This document shows, in pieces, positions 43,215-50,730 of a stretch of DNA of 64,000 nucleotides. Location: positions 13,372 to 77,371 of the forward strand of contig JBDWMA010000048.1 in the NCBI GenBank assembly GCA_039972875.1. The letters run 5' to 3'. A model generated the notes under the pieces. That model made no database searches, was not told where the DNA came from, and worked only from the letters and a program-made list of their open reading frames with translations. The position numbers and the translations under genes are program-made. Position 1 is the first letter of the stretch; each line of letters starts with the position of its first letter. Source of the DNA: Pseudoruegeria sp039972875. GTDB lineage: Bacteria > Pseudomonadota > Alphaproteobacteria > Rhodobacterales > Rhodobacteraceae.

Positions 43215-43988
43215 ATGCGCACATTCTATGGCACCGTATTGCGCAATCCTCTGATGCTCGGCACTGCCCAATATCCATCACCTGCCATTCTGGCCGAAGC
43301 GTTTCATCGCTCAAACGCCGGTGTCGCGACCGTGTCCCTTCGGCGCGAAAGCGGTGGAGACCGGGCCGGTCAAGATTTCTGGCAAATGATACGGAATCTA
43401 GACGTTCCTGTGCTGCCCAACACCGCCGGGTGCCATACCGTCAAAGAGGCCATCACCACTGCCCATATGGCGCGAGAAGTATTCGGAACAAAATGGATCA
43501 AGCTTGAGGTGATCGGCCATACAGACACCTTGCAACCGGATGTGTTTGCCTTGGTGGAAGCCGCAAAAATCCTCTCAGAGGACGGATTTCAAGTGTTCCC
43601 TTACACCACCGAAGACCTCATCGTGGCCGAAAAACTGCTGCATGCCGGCTGCGAGGTCTTGATGCCCTGGGGGGCCCCGATTGGATCCGGCCTTGGTTTG
43701 GCCAATGAATATGGTCTACGATCCATGCGCGCCCATTTTCAAGAAGTTCCGCTGGTGGTAGATGCGGGGGTCGGGGTGCCCTCTCATGCAGCCCGCGCGA
43801 TGGAGCTTGGCTTTGACGCGGTGCTGTTGAACACAGCGGTGGCCAAAGCCGGGGATCCTGCGGCCATGGCAGAGGCCTTTTCACAAGCCATTCAAGCCGG
43901 GCAATCCGCCTCTGCGGCTGACCCAATGGAACCGCGTGACATGGCGGCCCCCTCAACCCCGGTGATTGGAAAGGCGTTCCTACAATGA
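43215..43988 (+). CDS. thiG: Thiazole synthase ThiG
   Basis: 257 residues, TIM barrel. The Schiff-base Lys is in WIKLEVIGH, and PWGAPIGSGLGL plus DAGVGVPSHAA form the phosphate-binding part. It builds the thiazole ring from deoxyxylulose phosphate, the glycine imine and ThiS-COSH. The first codon lies two bases after thiS, and the last four bases overlap thiE. Confidence 0.97.
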   Translation: MRTFYGTVLRNPLMLGTAQYPSPAILAEAFHRSNAGVATVSLRRESGGDRAGQDFWQMIRNLDVPVLPNTAGCHTVKEAITTAHMAREVFGTKWIKLEVIGHTDTLQPDVFALVEAAKILSEDGFQVFPYTTEDLIVAEKLLHAGCEVLMPWGAPIGSGLGLANEYGLRSMRAHFQEVPLVVDAGVGVPSHAARAMELGFDAVLLNTAVAKAGDPAAMAEAFSQAIQAGQSASAADPMEPRDMAAPSTPVIGKAFLQ

Positions 43989-44581
43989 AATTCGATCGAT
44001 TTTATCCCATTTTTGATACCTCAGAATGGCTGCTCCGGGCGTTGCCACTCGGTGTGAAATTGGTGCAATTGCGCATAAAGGATCAGACACGGGCATTTAC
44101 ACGGGCTGAAATCCGCGCGGCCAAGGGCCTTTGTGGGGAATTTGGCGCAACCCTTGTGGTCAATGATCACTGGCAAATGGCCATCGAAGAGGGATGTGAT
44201 TTCATTCACCTCGGCCAAGAGGATTTGGACACCGCCGATCTGCCAGCCATTCGTAAGGCGGGCATTCGCATTGGCCTGTCCACCCATGATGAGACAGAAC
44301 TTGAGCGCGCCCTATTGCTTGACCCGACATACGTCGCCCTTGGCCCCGTCTATCCGACCATTCTGAAAAAGATGAAATGGCACGAACAAGGTTTGCCGCG
44401 CGTCACAGAATGGAAGAAATGCGTTGGCGCTACGCCATTGGTCGGGATCGGAGGCATGAGCGTAGAACGCGCACCCGACGTGTTTGAAGCGGGCGCGGAT
44501 ATCGTCTCTGTGGTGACAGACATCACATTGAACGAGACCCCCGAAAACCGGATTCGGGACTGGATCAAGGTCACAAGATGA
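43985..44581 (+). CDS. thiE: Thiamine-phosphate synthase ThiE
   Basis: 198 residues, TIM barrel, a little short for the family. VQLRIKD, VVNDHWQMA, FIHLGQEDL, GPVYPTILKKMK and GIGGM show the substrate sites. It joins HMP pyrophosphate with thiazole phosphate. It overlaps thiG and thiF by four bases on each side. Confidence 0.94.
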   Translation: MKFDRFYPIFDTSEWLLRALPLGVKLVQLRIKDQTRAFTRAEIRAAKGLCGEFGATLVVNDHWQMAIEEGCDFIHLGQEDLDTADLPAIRKAGIRIGLSTHDETELERALLLDPTYVALGPVYPTILKKMKWHEQGLPRVTEWKKCVGATPLVGIGGMSVERAPDVFEAGADIVSVVTDITLNETPENRIRDWIKVTR

Positions 44582-45552
44582 ACCGCTACACACGCCAAAT
44601 AATCCTCCCTGAGGTCGGGGAGGCCGGCCAAAATATCTTACGTCATGCTCGGGTACTCATTGTTGGTGCAGGTGGGTTGGGCGTACCGGCATTGCAATAT
44701 CTAGTCGGCGCAGGTGTGGGGCATATCACTATACTTGATCCCGATATCGTGGATGAAAGCAATCTTCACCGGCAAGTGCTGTACCGAATGAACGACATCG
44801 GCCATCCCAAAGCGGTGGTTGCGGCCCAATATATGGCGCAGCTTAATCCTGACATCTCTGTCTCAGGAGTTACTGCCCCGCTCACCCCCAACAACGCCAG
44901 TGACCTCGTGCAGGATTGTGATCTTGTTTTGGACTGTGCGGACAGTTTTGCAGTCAGCTATACGCTGTCAGACTTTTGTCTGGCTGAAAACACCCCCCTG
45001 ATTACAGCATCAGCCTTGATGTTTTCGGGTTACGTCGCAGGGACCTGCGGCTCTGCTCCATCCCTGCGCGCTATTTTTCCAGACCTTCCTGCCCAAAGCG
45101 GAAACTGCGCCACCAACGGCGTGGCCGGACCCGTCGTTGGCACCATTGGCACCCTACAGGCGCAAATGGCCTTTAATCATTTACTTGGTATAGGAACGCC
45201 TTTGGGCCAAATGTTGCGGTATGATGCGCACTCTTTACGCATGGCGTCCTTTCGATTTGATTTAGCACCCGAACCAACGGAAATCGCTTTTCCATTCATT
45301 AGCCACCTCGACATTACACAGGATGATTTTATCGTCGATCTGCGCGCGGCGGATGAAGCACCAACCGTGCACCCAAACGCCCAGCGCCGTGTCGTGGATG
45401 ATTTCGCAGACCCAAACCAAACCCTCACTACACATCAGCGGATCGTTTTGGTCTGCCGCAGCGGCTTACGCAGTTGGCGCGCTGCAACGCTTTTACAAAA
45501 ACATTGGCACGGAAATATCGCTCTGATCGCCATGGGAGACATTGAAACATGA
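44578..45552 (+). CDS. thiF: ThiF/MoeB-type adenylyltransferase with rhodanese-like tail
   Basis: 324 residues. Nucleotide loop VGAGGLGVPAL at about 27-37, DPDIVDESNLHRQ and the Arg pair in HRQVLYR show the E1-like adenylation domain, which activates the ThiS C-terminus. The CxxC zinc pairs of many MoeB/ThiF proteins are not seen: the usual place reads APSLRAIFP. NCATNG likely holds the ThiF-type catalytic Cys. Residues about 245-324 are rhodanese-like with the active Cys in LVCRSGLRSW. The fusion could feed sulfur straight to ThiS. Confidence 0.9.
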   Translation: MNRYTRQIILPEVGEAGQNILRHARVLIVGAGGLGVPALQYLVGAGVGHITILDPDIVDESNLHRQVLYRMNDIGHPKAVVAAQYMAQLNPDISVSGVTAPLTPNNASDLVQDCDLVLDCADSFAVSYTLSDFCLAENTPLITASALMFSGYVAGTCGSAPSLRAIFPDLPAQSGNCATNGVAGPVVGTIGTLQAQMAFNHLLGIGTPLGQMLRYDAHSLRMASFRFDLAPEPTEIAFPFISHLDITQDDFIVDLRAADEAPTVHPNAQRRVVDDFADPNQTLTTHQRIVLVCRSGLRSWRAATLLQKHWHGNIALIAMGDIET

Positions 45553-46499
45553 CAAGACTTACAATGAAAAGAACACTGACTTTTGCCGCACTGTTATTGG
45601 CGTCACCTGCGATGGCGGACGATCAAATGACACTCTTGCTGGATTGGTTCGTGAACCCAGATCATGGCCCTATCATTGTCGCGCAAGAAAACGGCTATTT
45701 CGCTGAACAAGGCCTTAAGGTCGAAATCATCGCTCCGGCTGATCCATCTGATCCACCAAAACTGGTCGCAGCCGGGAAAGCCGACCTTGCGGTGTCCTAT
45801 CAACCCCAACTTCATCTTCAGATCCACGAAGGCCTGCCCCTAAAGCGCGTTGGCACTTTGGTCGCGACGCCCTTAAATTGCCTGCTGGTCCTAGAGGATG
45901 GTCCCATTAAAAACATCGCCGACCTTAAGGGTGGTAAAGTTGGTTTCTCTGTGGCGGGTGTTGAAGAAGCCGTGTTGGGCACCGTCTTAAACACCCATGG
46001 CGTGTCATTGGATGACATTGAACTGGTGAACGTCAACTGGTCCCTTTCCCCCAGCCTAATGAGCGGTCAAGTTGATGCCGTGATCGGGGCGTATCGTAAT
46101 TTCGAACTTAACCAGATGGAGATCGAGGGCGTTGAAGGCAAATGTTTCTATGTCGAGGAAGAAGGCGTACCCACTTACGATGAGCTGATTTATGTCGCCA
46201 ACCCAGGTACTATGGACGTTGATAAAGTGGAACGTTTCCTCGCGGCCACAGAAAAAGCTACCCAGTTTATCGTCAACCACCCAGAAGAGAGCTGGGAAGT
46301 GTTTTCCGGCACGGCCAAAGAGCTTCAGGATGAATTGAACGCCAAGGCCTGGGTCGACACCCTGCCTCGTTTTGCGCTGCGTCCTGCCGCATTGGATGAG
46401 GGGCGTTATAGCACATTTGAGACATTCTTAATGCAAGCTGGTCTCACCCCATCCGTTCATCCAGTGGCTGACATCGCCATTGATGTGACCGCAGAATGA
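45549..46499 (+). CDS. thiY: ABC transporter substrate-binding protein, pyrimidine precursor (ThiY-like)
   Basis: 316 residues, NMT1/THI5-like fold. A Sec signal peptide (about 1-23, ending SPAMA-DD) is followed by LLLDWFVNPDHGPIIVAQENGYF, typical of ThiY proteins that bind HMP or formylamino-HMP. There is no lipobox Cys. It lies inside the riboswitch operon with thiXZ and tenA, which supports a pyrimidine substrate. It overlaps thiF and tenA by four bases each. Confidence 0.88.
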   Translation: MTRLTMKRTLTFAALLLASPAMADDQMTLLLDWFVNPDHGPIIVAQENGYFAEQGLKVEIIAPADPSDPPKLVAAGKADLAVSYQPQLHLQIHEGLPLKRVGTLVATPLNCLLVLEDGPIKNIADLKGGKVGFSVAGVEEAVLGTVLNTHGVSLDDIELVNVNWSLSPSLMSGQVDAVIGAYRNFELNQMEIEGVEGKCFYVEEEGVPTYDELIYVANPGTMDVDKVERFLAATEKATQFIVNHPEESWEVFSGTAKELQDELNAKAWVDTLPRFALRPAALDEGRYSTFETFLMQAGLTPSVHPVADIAIDVTAE

Positions 46500-47179
46500 A
46501 CACGCATCCTTACGGGATGGCTTTCCCCCTCTGGCGTGGCAACGCGTCAGAGGTTTGGGAAGCCTACACGCGTCACGACTTTGTCGAGGGTCTACGCGAC
46601 GGAACCCTGCCCCAAAAAAAATTTCTGCATTACCTGCGCCAAGACTATGTGTTTTTGATCCACTTTGCGCGGGCTTGGGCCCTTGCCGTGGCGAAATCTG
46701 AGACGCTCTCAGAAATGAAGACCGCCGCTACAACGGTGGACGGCCTCGTCAATCACGAGCTCCAGCTGCACGTTGAAACCTGCGCGGCAGCAGGCATCTC
46801 TGAGGCAGACCTGTTTGCCACAGCTGAGGAACCTGAAAACCTTGCCTATACACGTTATGTTCTAGAAGCCGGATATTCCGGGGACTTTCTTGATCTTATG
46901 GCAGCTCTTGCGCCTTGTGTTCTGGGATATGGCGAGATCGGGACACGACTAGGTCAGGACCGCAAAAGCAACGCCTATGGCCCATGGATCGAAACCTATG
47001 CGGGGTCAGAATATCAAGAGATCTGCGCCACCGTAGGACATATGGTGGATACGGCCCTTGTGCAGCGTTTGGGTCACGATTTTAGCAATGCGCCGAAATG
47101 GGCAACACTTTGTCATCGGTTTAAAACAGCGACGGCCCTTGAAGTTGGGTTTTGGAATATGGGGCTACGTGGCGCATGA
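46496..47179 (+). CDS. tenA: Aminopyrimidine aminohydrolase / thiaminase II TenA
   Basis: 227 residues, all-helical. LPQKKFLHYLRQDYVFLIHFAR near the start and the catalytic Cys in ALAPCVLGYGEIG are diagnostic. It hydrolyses aminomethyl-HMP, a thiamine breakdown product, to HMP for reuse. Next to an ABC importer and thiD it completes a pyrimidine salvage route. The start of thiZ overlaps its stop (ATGA). Confidence 0.94.
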   Translation: MNTHPYGMAFPLWRGNASEVWEAYTRHDFVEGLRDGTLPQKKFLHYLRQDYVFLIHFARAWALAVAKSETLSEMKTAATTVDGLVNHELQLHVETCAAAGISEADLFATAEEPENLAYTRYVLEAGYSGDFLDLMAALAPCVLGYGEIGTRLGQDRKSNAYGPWIETYAGSEYQEICATVGHMVDTALVQRLGHDFSNAPKWATLCHRFKTATALEVGFWNMGLRGA

Positions 47180-47901
47180 CGAATGCCCCCGGCATCACCG
47201 TTTCGGGACGGGCAACCTCCAAAGGAGAGCCCCTGTTTGGCCCCTTAAATTTTGAGATGCCCCCCGGACGGTGGAGCTGTTTGCTCGGAGCGTCTGGCGT
47301 AGGTAAAACAACTGTTCTGAGGTTGATCGCCGAGATGGACAGCCACGCCTCGTTTACGGGTACGATCTCCGCCAGTGATGGCGCGCCATTGACCAATCGT
47401 ATCGCTTATATGGCACAAAGTGATATGTTACTGCCTTGGTTGACCCTTCGAGGGAACGTCACGATCGGGGCTAAACTGCGTGGGGAAACTGCGGATATAG
47501 ATCGCGCTGAACGGCTGTTGCGCCGTGTTGGCCTTTCAGCGCATCTGGACAAAAAACCTTCGGCACTGTCAGGGGGGCAACGACAACGTGTGGCCTTAGC
47601 AAGAACCTTGATGGAAGATCGCCCAGTCATTCTACTGGATGAACCGTTTTCGGCGTTGGACGCTAAGACCCGCGCGGATATGCAAGACTTGGCAGCAGAA
47701 CAACTGGCACGGCGAACCGTACTTTTGGTGACCCACGACCCTGCAGAGGCAGCGCGCCTTGGCGATCAGATCAACATTATGACGCAAACAGACTTGATCC
47801 CCATGAACGTGCCTCATTCCTCTGCACCACGTCCCGTGAACGATCCTGCGACCTTGGTATTGCAGGGGCAACTCTATCAGTTACTCCGAGAGGACGCGTA
47901 G
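47176..47901 (+). CDS. thiZ: ABC transporter ATP-binding protein (ThiZ-like)
   Basis: About 241 residues. Walker A GASGVGKTT, signature LSGGQRQRVALARTL and Walker B VILLDEPFSALD are all intact. I chose ATG 47176, which overlaps tenA by four bases, over an upstream in-frame start. It powers uptake with the ThiX permease and ThiY binding protein. The Q-loop reads MAQSDMLLPWL. Confidence 0.92.
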   Translation: MTNAPGITVSGRATSKGEPLFGPLNFEMPPGRWSCLLGASGVGKTTVLRLIAEMDSHASFTGTISASDGAPLTNRIAYMAQSDMLLPWLTLRGNVTIGAKLRGETADIDRAERLLRRVGLSAHLDKKPSALSGGQRQRVALARTLMEDRPVILLDEPFSALDAKTRADMQDLAAEQLARRTVLLVTHDPAEAARLGDQINIMTQTDLIPMNVPHSSAPRPVNDPATLVLQGQLYQLLREDA

Positions 47902-48638
47902 TGAAGATCCGTCACGCCCTGACGTCTGCCACGGTATTGATCGTGGTCTGGCAATCCATCGTCTGGGCAACGGGCTTGCCCAAATTTATTCTACCTTCAC
48001 CGCTGCAAGTGGCATCCGCCCTGTCCGGAAACGCTGGCCTCATTGGCGAACACGCCCTTGTGACACTTGGCGAAGTCGTCCTTGGAATGATCATCGGCTC
48101 GGTTCTCGGAATAGGCACGGCACTGCACCTCGCCACATCTGAACGGGCAAGGCGATTATTGGGCCCGATACTGGTGTTCTCACAAGCGATCCCGGTGTTT
48201 GCCCTCGCCCCTGTGCTAACCCTCTGGCTTGGCTATGGGCTCTGGTCAAAAATAGCCATGGCGGTGCTGATCATCTATTTTCCCGTGACGTCATCGTTTT
48301 TGGACGGGCTTTTACAGACGCCGCAAAGCTACCTTGATCTTGCCAATTCGATGCGCGCGCGCCCTTTGAAGACCCTGTGGCACATCCGAATTCCGGCGGC
48401 GTTGCCATCTCTTGGGTCCGGCCTAAAACTTGCCGCAGTCTATGCCCCAATCGGTGCTGTAATCGGCGAATGGGTCGGTGCAAGCAAAGGGTTGGGATAT
48501 CTGATGCTGCTGGCCAATGGCCGTGCCAAAATCGACCTGATGTTCGCAGCCGTCATTGTATTATGTGCTATGTCAGTGTCACTTTATCTGTTTTTTGACG
48601 CCGTGTCGCGACGCATGGCAAAAGACCATGTCGTTTAA
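47901..48638 (+). CDS. thiX: ABC transporter permease (ThiX-like)
   Basis: 245 residues with six membrane helices and the EAA-type loop in the IRIPAALPSLGSGLKLAAVYAP area, as in nitrate/taurine/pyrimidine-class permeases. The start is GTG at 47901, sharing a base with the thiZ stop. It is the last gene of the thiamine operon; a convergent SDR gene ends ten bases later. Confidence 0.9.
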   Translation: MKIRHALTSATVLIVVWQSIVWATGLPKFILPSPLQVASALSGNAGLIGEHALVTLGEVVLGMIIGSVLGIGTALHLATSERARRLLGPILVFSQAIPVFALAPVLTLWLGYGLWSKIAMAVLIIYFPVTSSFLDGLLQTPQSYLDLANSMRARPLKTLWHIRIPAALPSLGSGLKLAAVYAPIGAVIGEWVGASKGLGYLMLLANGRAKIDLMFAAVIVLCAMSVSLYLFFDAVSRRMAKDHVV

Positions 48639-48647
48639 TGCATAAAC

Positions 48648-49400
48648 CTAACTGCGCAACGCAGGCAATCCAACACCGGTGGATTCAAACCCACCATCGG
48701 CCGCCACCACTTGACCCGTAATGTAGGAGGCTTTGTCAGAACATAAAAAGGCAATCGTTTCCCCTATTTCACCTTCGGAGCCATAGCGATTTAGTGGGAT
48801 TGCATCATGATAAGCATCGATAATGTCCTGGGAGTGCACCGCCATCGCAAGCTTGGTACGCACAGGTCCCGGACACACACAATTGGCACGGATACCATAT
48901 TCGCCCAGCTCTGCGGCTTGCTGTTTGGTGATCTGAATAACGGCGGCCTTGGACGTTCCGTAGGCAACGCGCAAAGTAGAAGCACGCAATCCAGAGATCG
49001 ACGCAATATTTACAATGCTACCCTTAGTCTTTTTCAAAGACGGTATAGCAGCTTGGGAAACAAGGAATGTGCCGTCCAAATTGGTTGCCATCACCTCTCT
49101 CCATTGGGCAAAGCTTGTCGTTTCAATTGGACCAAAAAGGGCAACCCCAGCGTTATTTACCACCGCGTTAATATGGCCAAAGGCTGCTAAAACATCCTGC
49201 ACCATTTCCGCAACCTGCTCTGGATGGGAAATGTCGCATATAAACGCTTTTGCATTTTCCAAGTTTTCAGAAGAGGATTGAAGCACGGCAACGTCTCTGT
49301 CCACCATAGCGACCTGCCAGCCTGCATCGATTAATATCTTTGTCGTAGCAAGGCCAATGCCACGTGCGGCGCCGGTGATGATTGCAATTTTTTTATCCAT
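48648..49400 (-). CDS. Short-chain dehydrogenase/reductase
   Basis: 250 residues, classical SDR. TGAARGIG at the start, NNAGV, the catalytic Ser (NIASISG), YGTSK, then the C-terminal SYITGQVVAADGGF. It should use NAD(P) on an alcohol, ketone or sugar acid. It stands alone between the thiamine operon and rlmH, and the ribosome site is weak. The substrate cannot be assigned. Confidence 0.88.
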   Translation of the reverse strand: MDKKIAIITGAARGIGLATTKILIDAGWQVAMVDRDVAVLQSSSENLENAKAFICDISHPEQVAEMVQDVLAAFGHINAVVNNAGVALFGPIETTSFAQWREVMATNLDGTFLVSQAAIPSLKKTKGSIVNIASISGLRASTLRVAYGTSKAAVIQITKQQAAELGEYGIRANCVCPGPVRTKLAMAVHSQDIIDAYHDAIPLNRYGSEGEIGETIAFLCSDKASYITGQVVAADGGFESTGVGLPALRS

Positions 49401-49479
49401 GAACCGAACGCTACAGCGTCATCCAGAGGTTCACAATCCCAACGTTTAGGAGAAACAGCCCCCCTTAAAAACGGCATGC

Positions 49480-49950
49480 TTATACCCGGTGATACGGCGA
49501 TCCGGCCAAGATTGAGGCCGCACGATAAAGCTGTTCGGTCAGCATCACTCGTGCCAGCATATGTGGCCAGACCATTTTGCCAAAGGACAGTTTGAAATCT
49601 GCGCGATTGCGAAAGGATGGGTCCAGCCCATCTGCACCACCAATTACAAAGGCGACATCACTGCGGCCATCATCCCGCCAACGGCCCAACTGTGTTGCAA
49701 AATCAGGAGAGGTCATCACCTTTCCACGCTCATCCATAACGCAAACAACCGCGCCTTTTGGCACGGCCCGCTCCAGCAGGGGCGCTTCGGTGGACATGCC
49801 ACCGCTTTTTTTGTCTTCGACTTCAATAAGAGAGGCCGGTCCGAGGCTCAGATTGCGCCCGGTGCGGTCAAACCGAGTCAGGTAATCGTCGATCAGTAGA
49901 CGCTCCGGGCCAGCCCTGAGGCGGCCCACCGCACAAATCTGAACGCGCAT
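49480..49950 (-). CDS. rlmH: 23S rRNA (pseudouridine-1915-N3)-methyltransferase RlmH
   Basis: 156 residues, small SPOUT knot enzyme. VAFVIGGADGL and the C-terminal LYRAASILAGSPYHRV are diagnostic; the closing Tyr-His-Arg is part of the active site. It methylates pseudouridine 1915 in helix 69 of 23S rRNA. Its ATG immediately follows the rsfS stop (TAAATG), so the pair is cotranscribed. Confidence 0.97.
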   Translation of the reverse strand: MRVQICAVGRLRAGPERLLIDDYLTRFDRTGRNLSLGPASLIEVEDKKSGGMSTEAPLLERAVPKGAVVCVMDERGKVMTSPDFATQLGRWRDDGRSDVAFVIGGADGLDPSFRNRADFKLSFGKMVWPHMLARVMLTEQLYRAASILAGSPYHRV

Positions 49951-50364
49951 TTACGCTTTGGTCTCTGCCCCGGCGGGCTGCCACATCTTTTCAAGCTGAT
50001 AGAACTCACGCACTTCAGGACGGAAGACATGCACAATGACATCGCCCGAATCAATCAAGACCCAGTCGCCAAGCTCTTTGCCTTCAACTTTGGACAGAAT
50101 CTCAAAGTCGTGCTTTAGCTTATCGGACAGTTTTTCGGCAATCGAGCCAACCTGACGCGAGCTGCGTCCCGAGCAAATAACCATATAATCGGCCATCTCG
50201 GATTTACCGCGAAGGTCGATTTTTGTTACGTCTTCGGCTTTATCTTCCTCAAGAAACGCCAAAATGGCTGCGAGTAGATCATCGCTGGAAACATTAGACG
50301 GCACCGTATTCATCGCGGCACGCGCTGCGGTGTTGGTGTTTACCGCGTCAGTAGAGTGAGACAG
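49951..50364 (-). CDS. rsfS: Ribosome silencing factor RsfS
   Basis: RsfS core: AEDVTKIDLRGKSEMADYMV, CSGRSSRQV and LEKMWQ near the end. It binds L14 and blocks subunit joining in starvation. The start is unclear. A perfect AAGGAGG (50373-50379) lies eight bases before a CTG at 50364, giving 137 residues; no ATG, GTG or TTG is in frame at that distance. ATG 50313 (120 residues) has no ribosome site, and ATG 50463 adds 33 residues that do not look like RsfS. I prefer CTG as the start. Confidence 0.85.
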   Translation of the reverse strand: MSHSTDAVNTNTAARAAMNTVPSNVSSDDLLAAILAFLEEDKAEDVTKIDLRGKSEMADYMVICSGRSSRQVGSIAEKLSDKLKHDFEILSKVEGKELGDWVLIDSGDVIVHVFRPEVREFYQLEKMWQPAGAETKA

Positions 50365-50558
50365 GACCGTGTCCTCCTTACAGCGCGCCGACAAAGCCCC
50401 GGCGCTGGGCACTGATTTAAAATAGCACCAGAATAGAGAAATCTCAATCGCCAGCGCAAACATGCCGCAGGCTGTGTGATATTGTTCGGCTCCCCCTATT
50501 TTACGACGCTGCCGCCAGTCCCCTTGCTCTATAGCGCAACAGGCTGTATCTGGACCGC

Positions 50559-50645
50559 ATGATACCTATTTTTGACATTGATGACCGGTCTCGTCTGCCA
50601 TGGCGGTTTCACGGTCTCGCCATGTCGCTGTTCGCCGACCTATAA
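50559..50645 (+). CDS. Possible 28-residue leader peptide ahead of leuC
   Basis: ATG 50559 opens a 28-codon frame ending in TAA at 50643-50645. It contains four leucine codons, at residues 13, 20, 24 and 28; the last is the rare CTA just before the stop. The stop lies in the loop of a perfect hairpin (50635-50651), and a terminator-like hairpin follows. The arrangement resembles an amino-acid attenuator, but there is no run of leucines and the ribosome site is weak. Confidence 0.4.
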   Translation: MIPIFDIDDRSRLPWRFHGLAMSLFADL

Positions 50646-50692
50646 GGTCGGGTAATCTGTTGCGCCAACACCGCCCGCGCAACAAAATTTTT
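50635..50692 (+). promoter_or_regulatory. Candidate attenuator upstream of leuC
   Basis: CCGACC (50635-50640) pairs with GGTCGG (50646-50651). A second stem, GTTGCGC (50659-50665) with GCGCAAC (50677-50683), is followed by AAAA and five T (50688-50692), like a rho-independent terminator 38 bases before leuC. GGCGGT at 50602-50607 could pair with ACCGCC at 50670-50675 in the loop of the second stem as a competing fold. Confidence 0.5.
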
Positions 50693-50730
50693 CGATTAGC
50701 CAAGACGCCCTTAGCGCAGTGAGGAAAACC

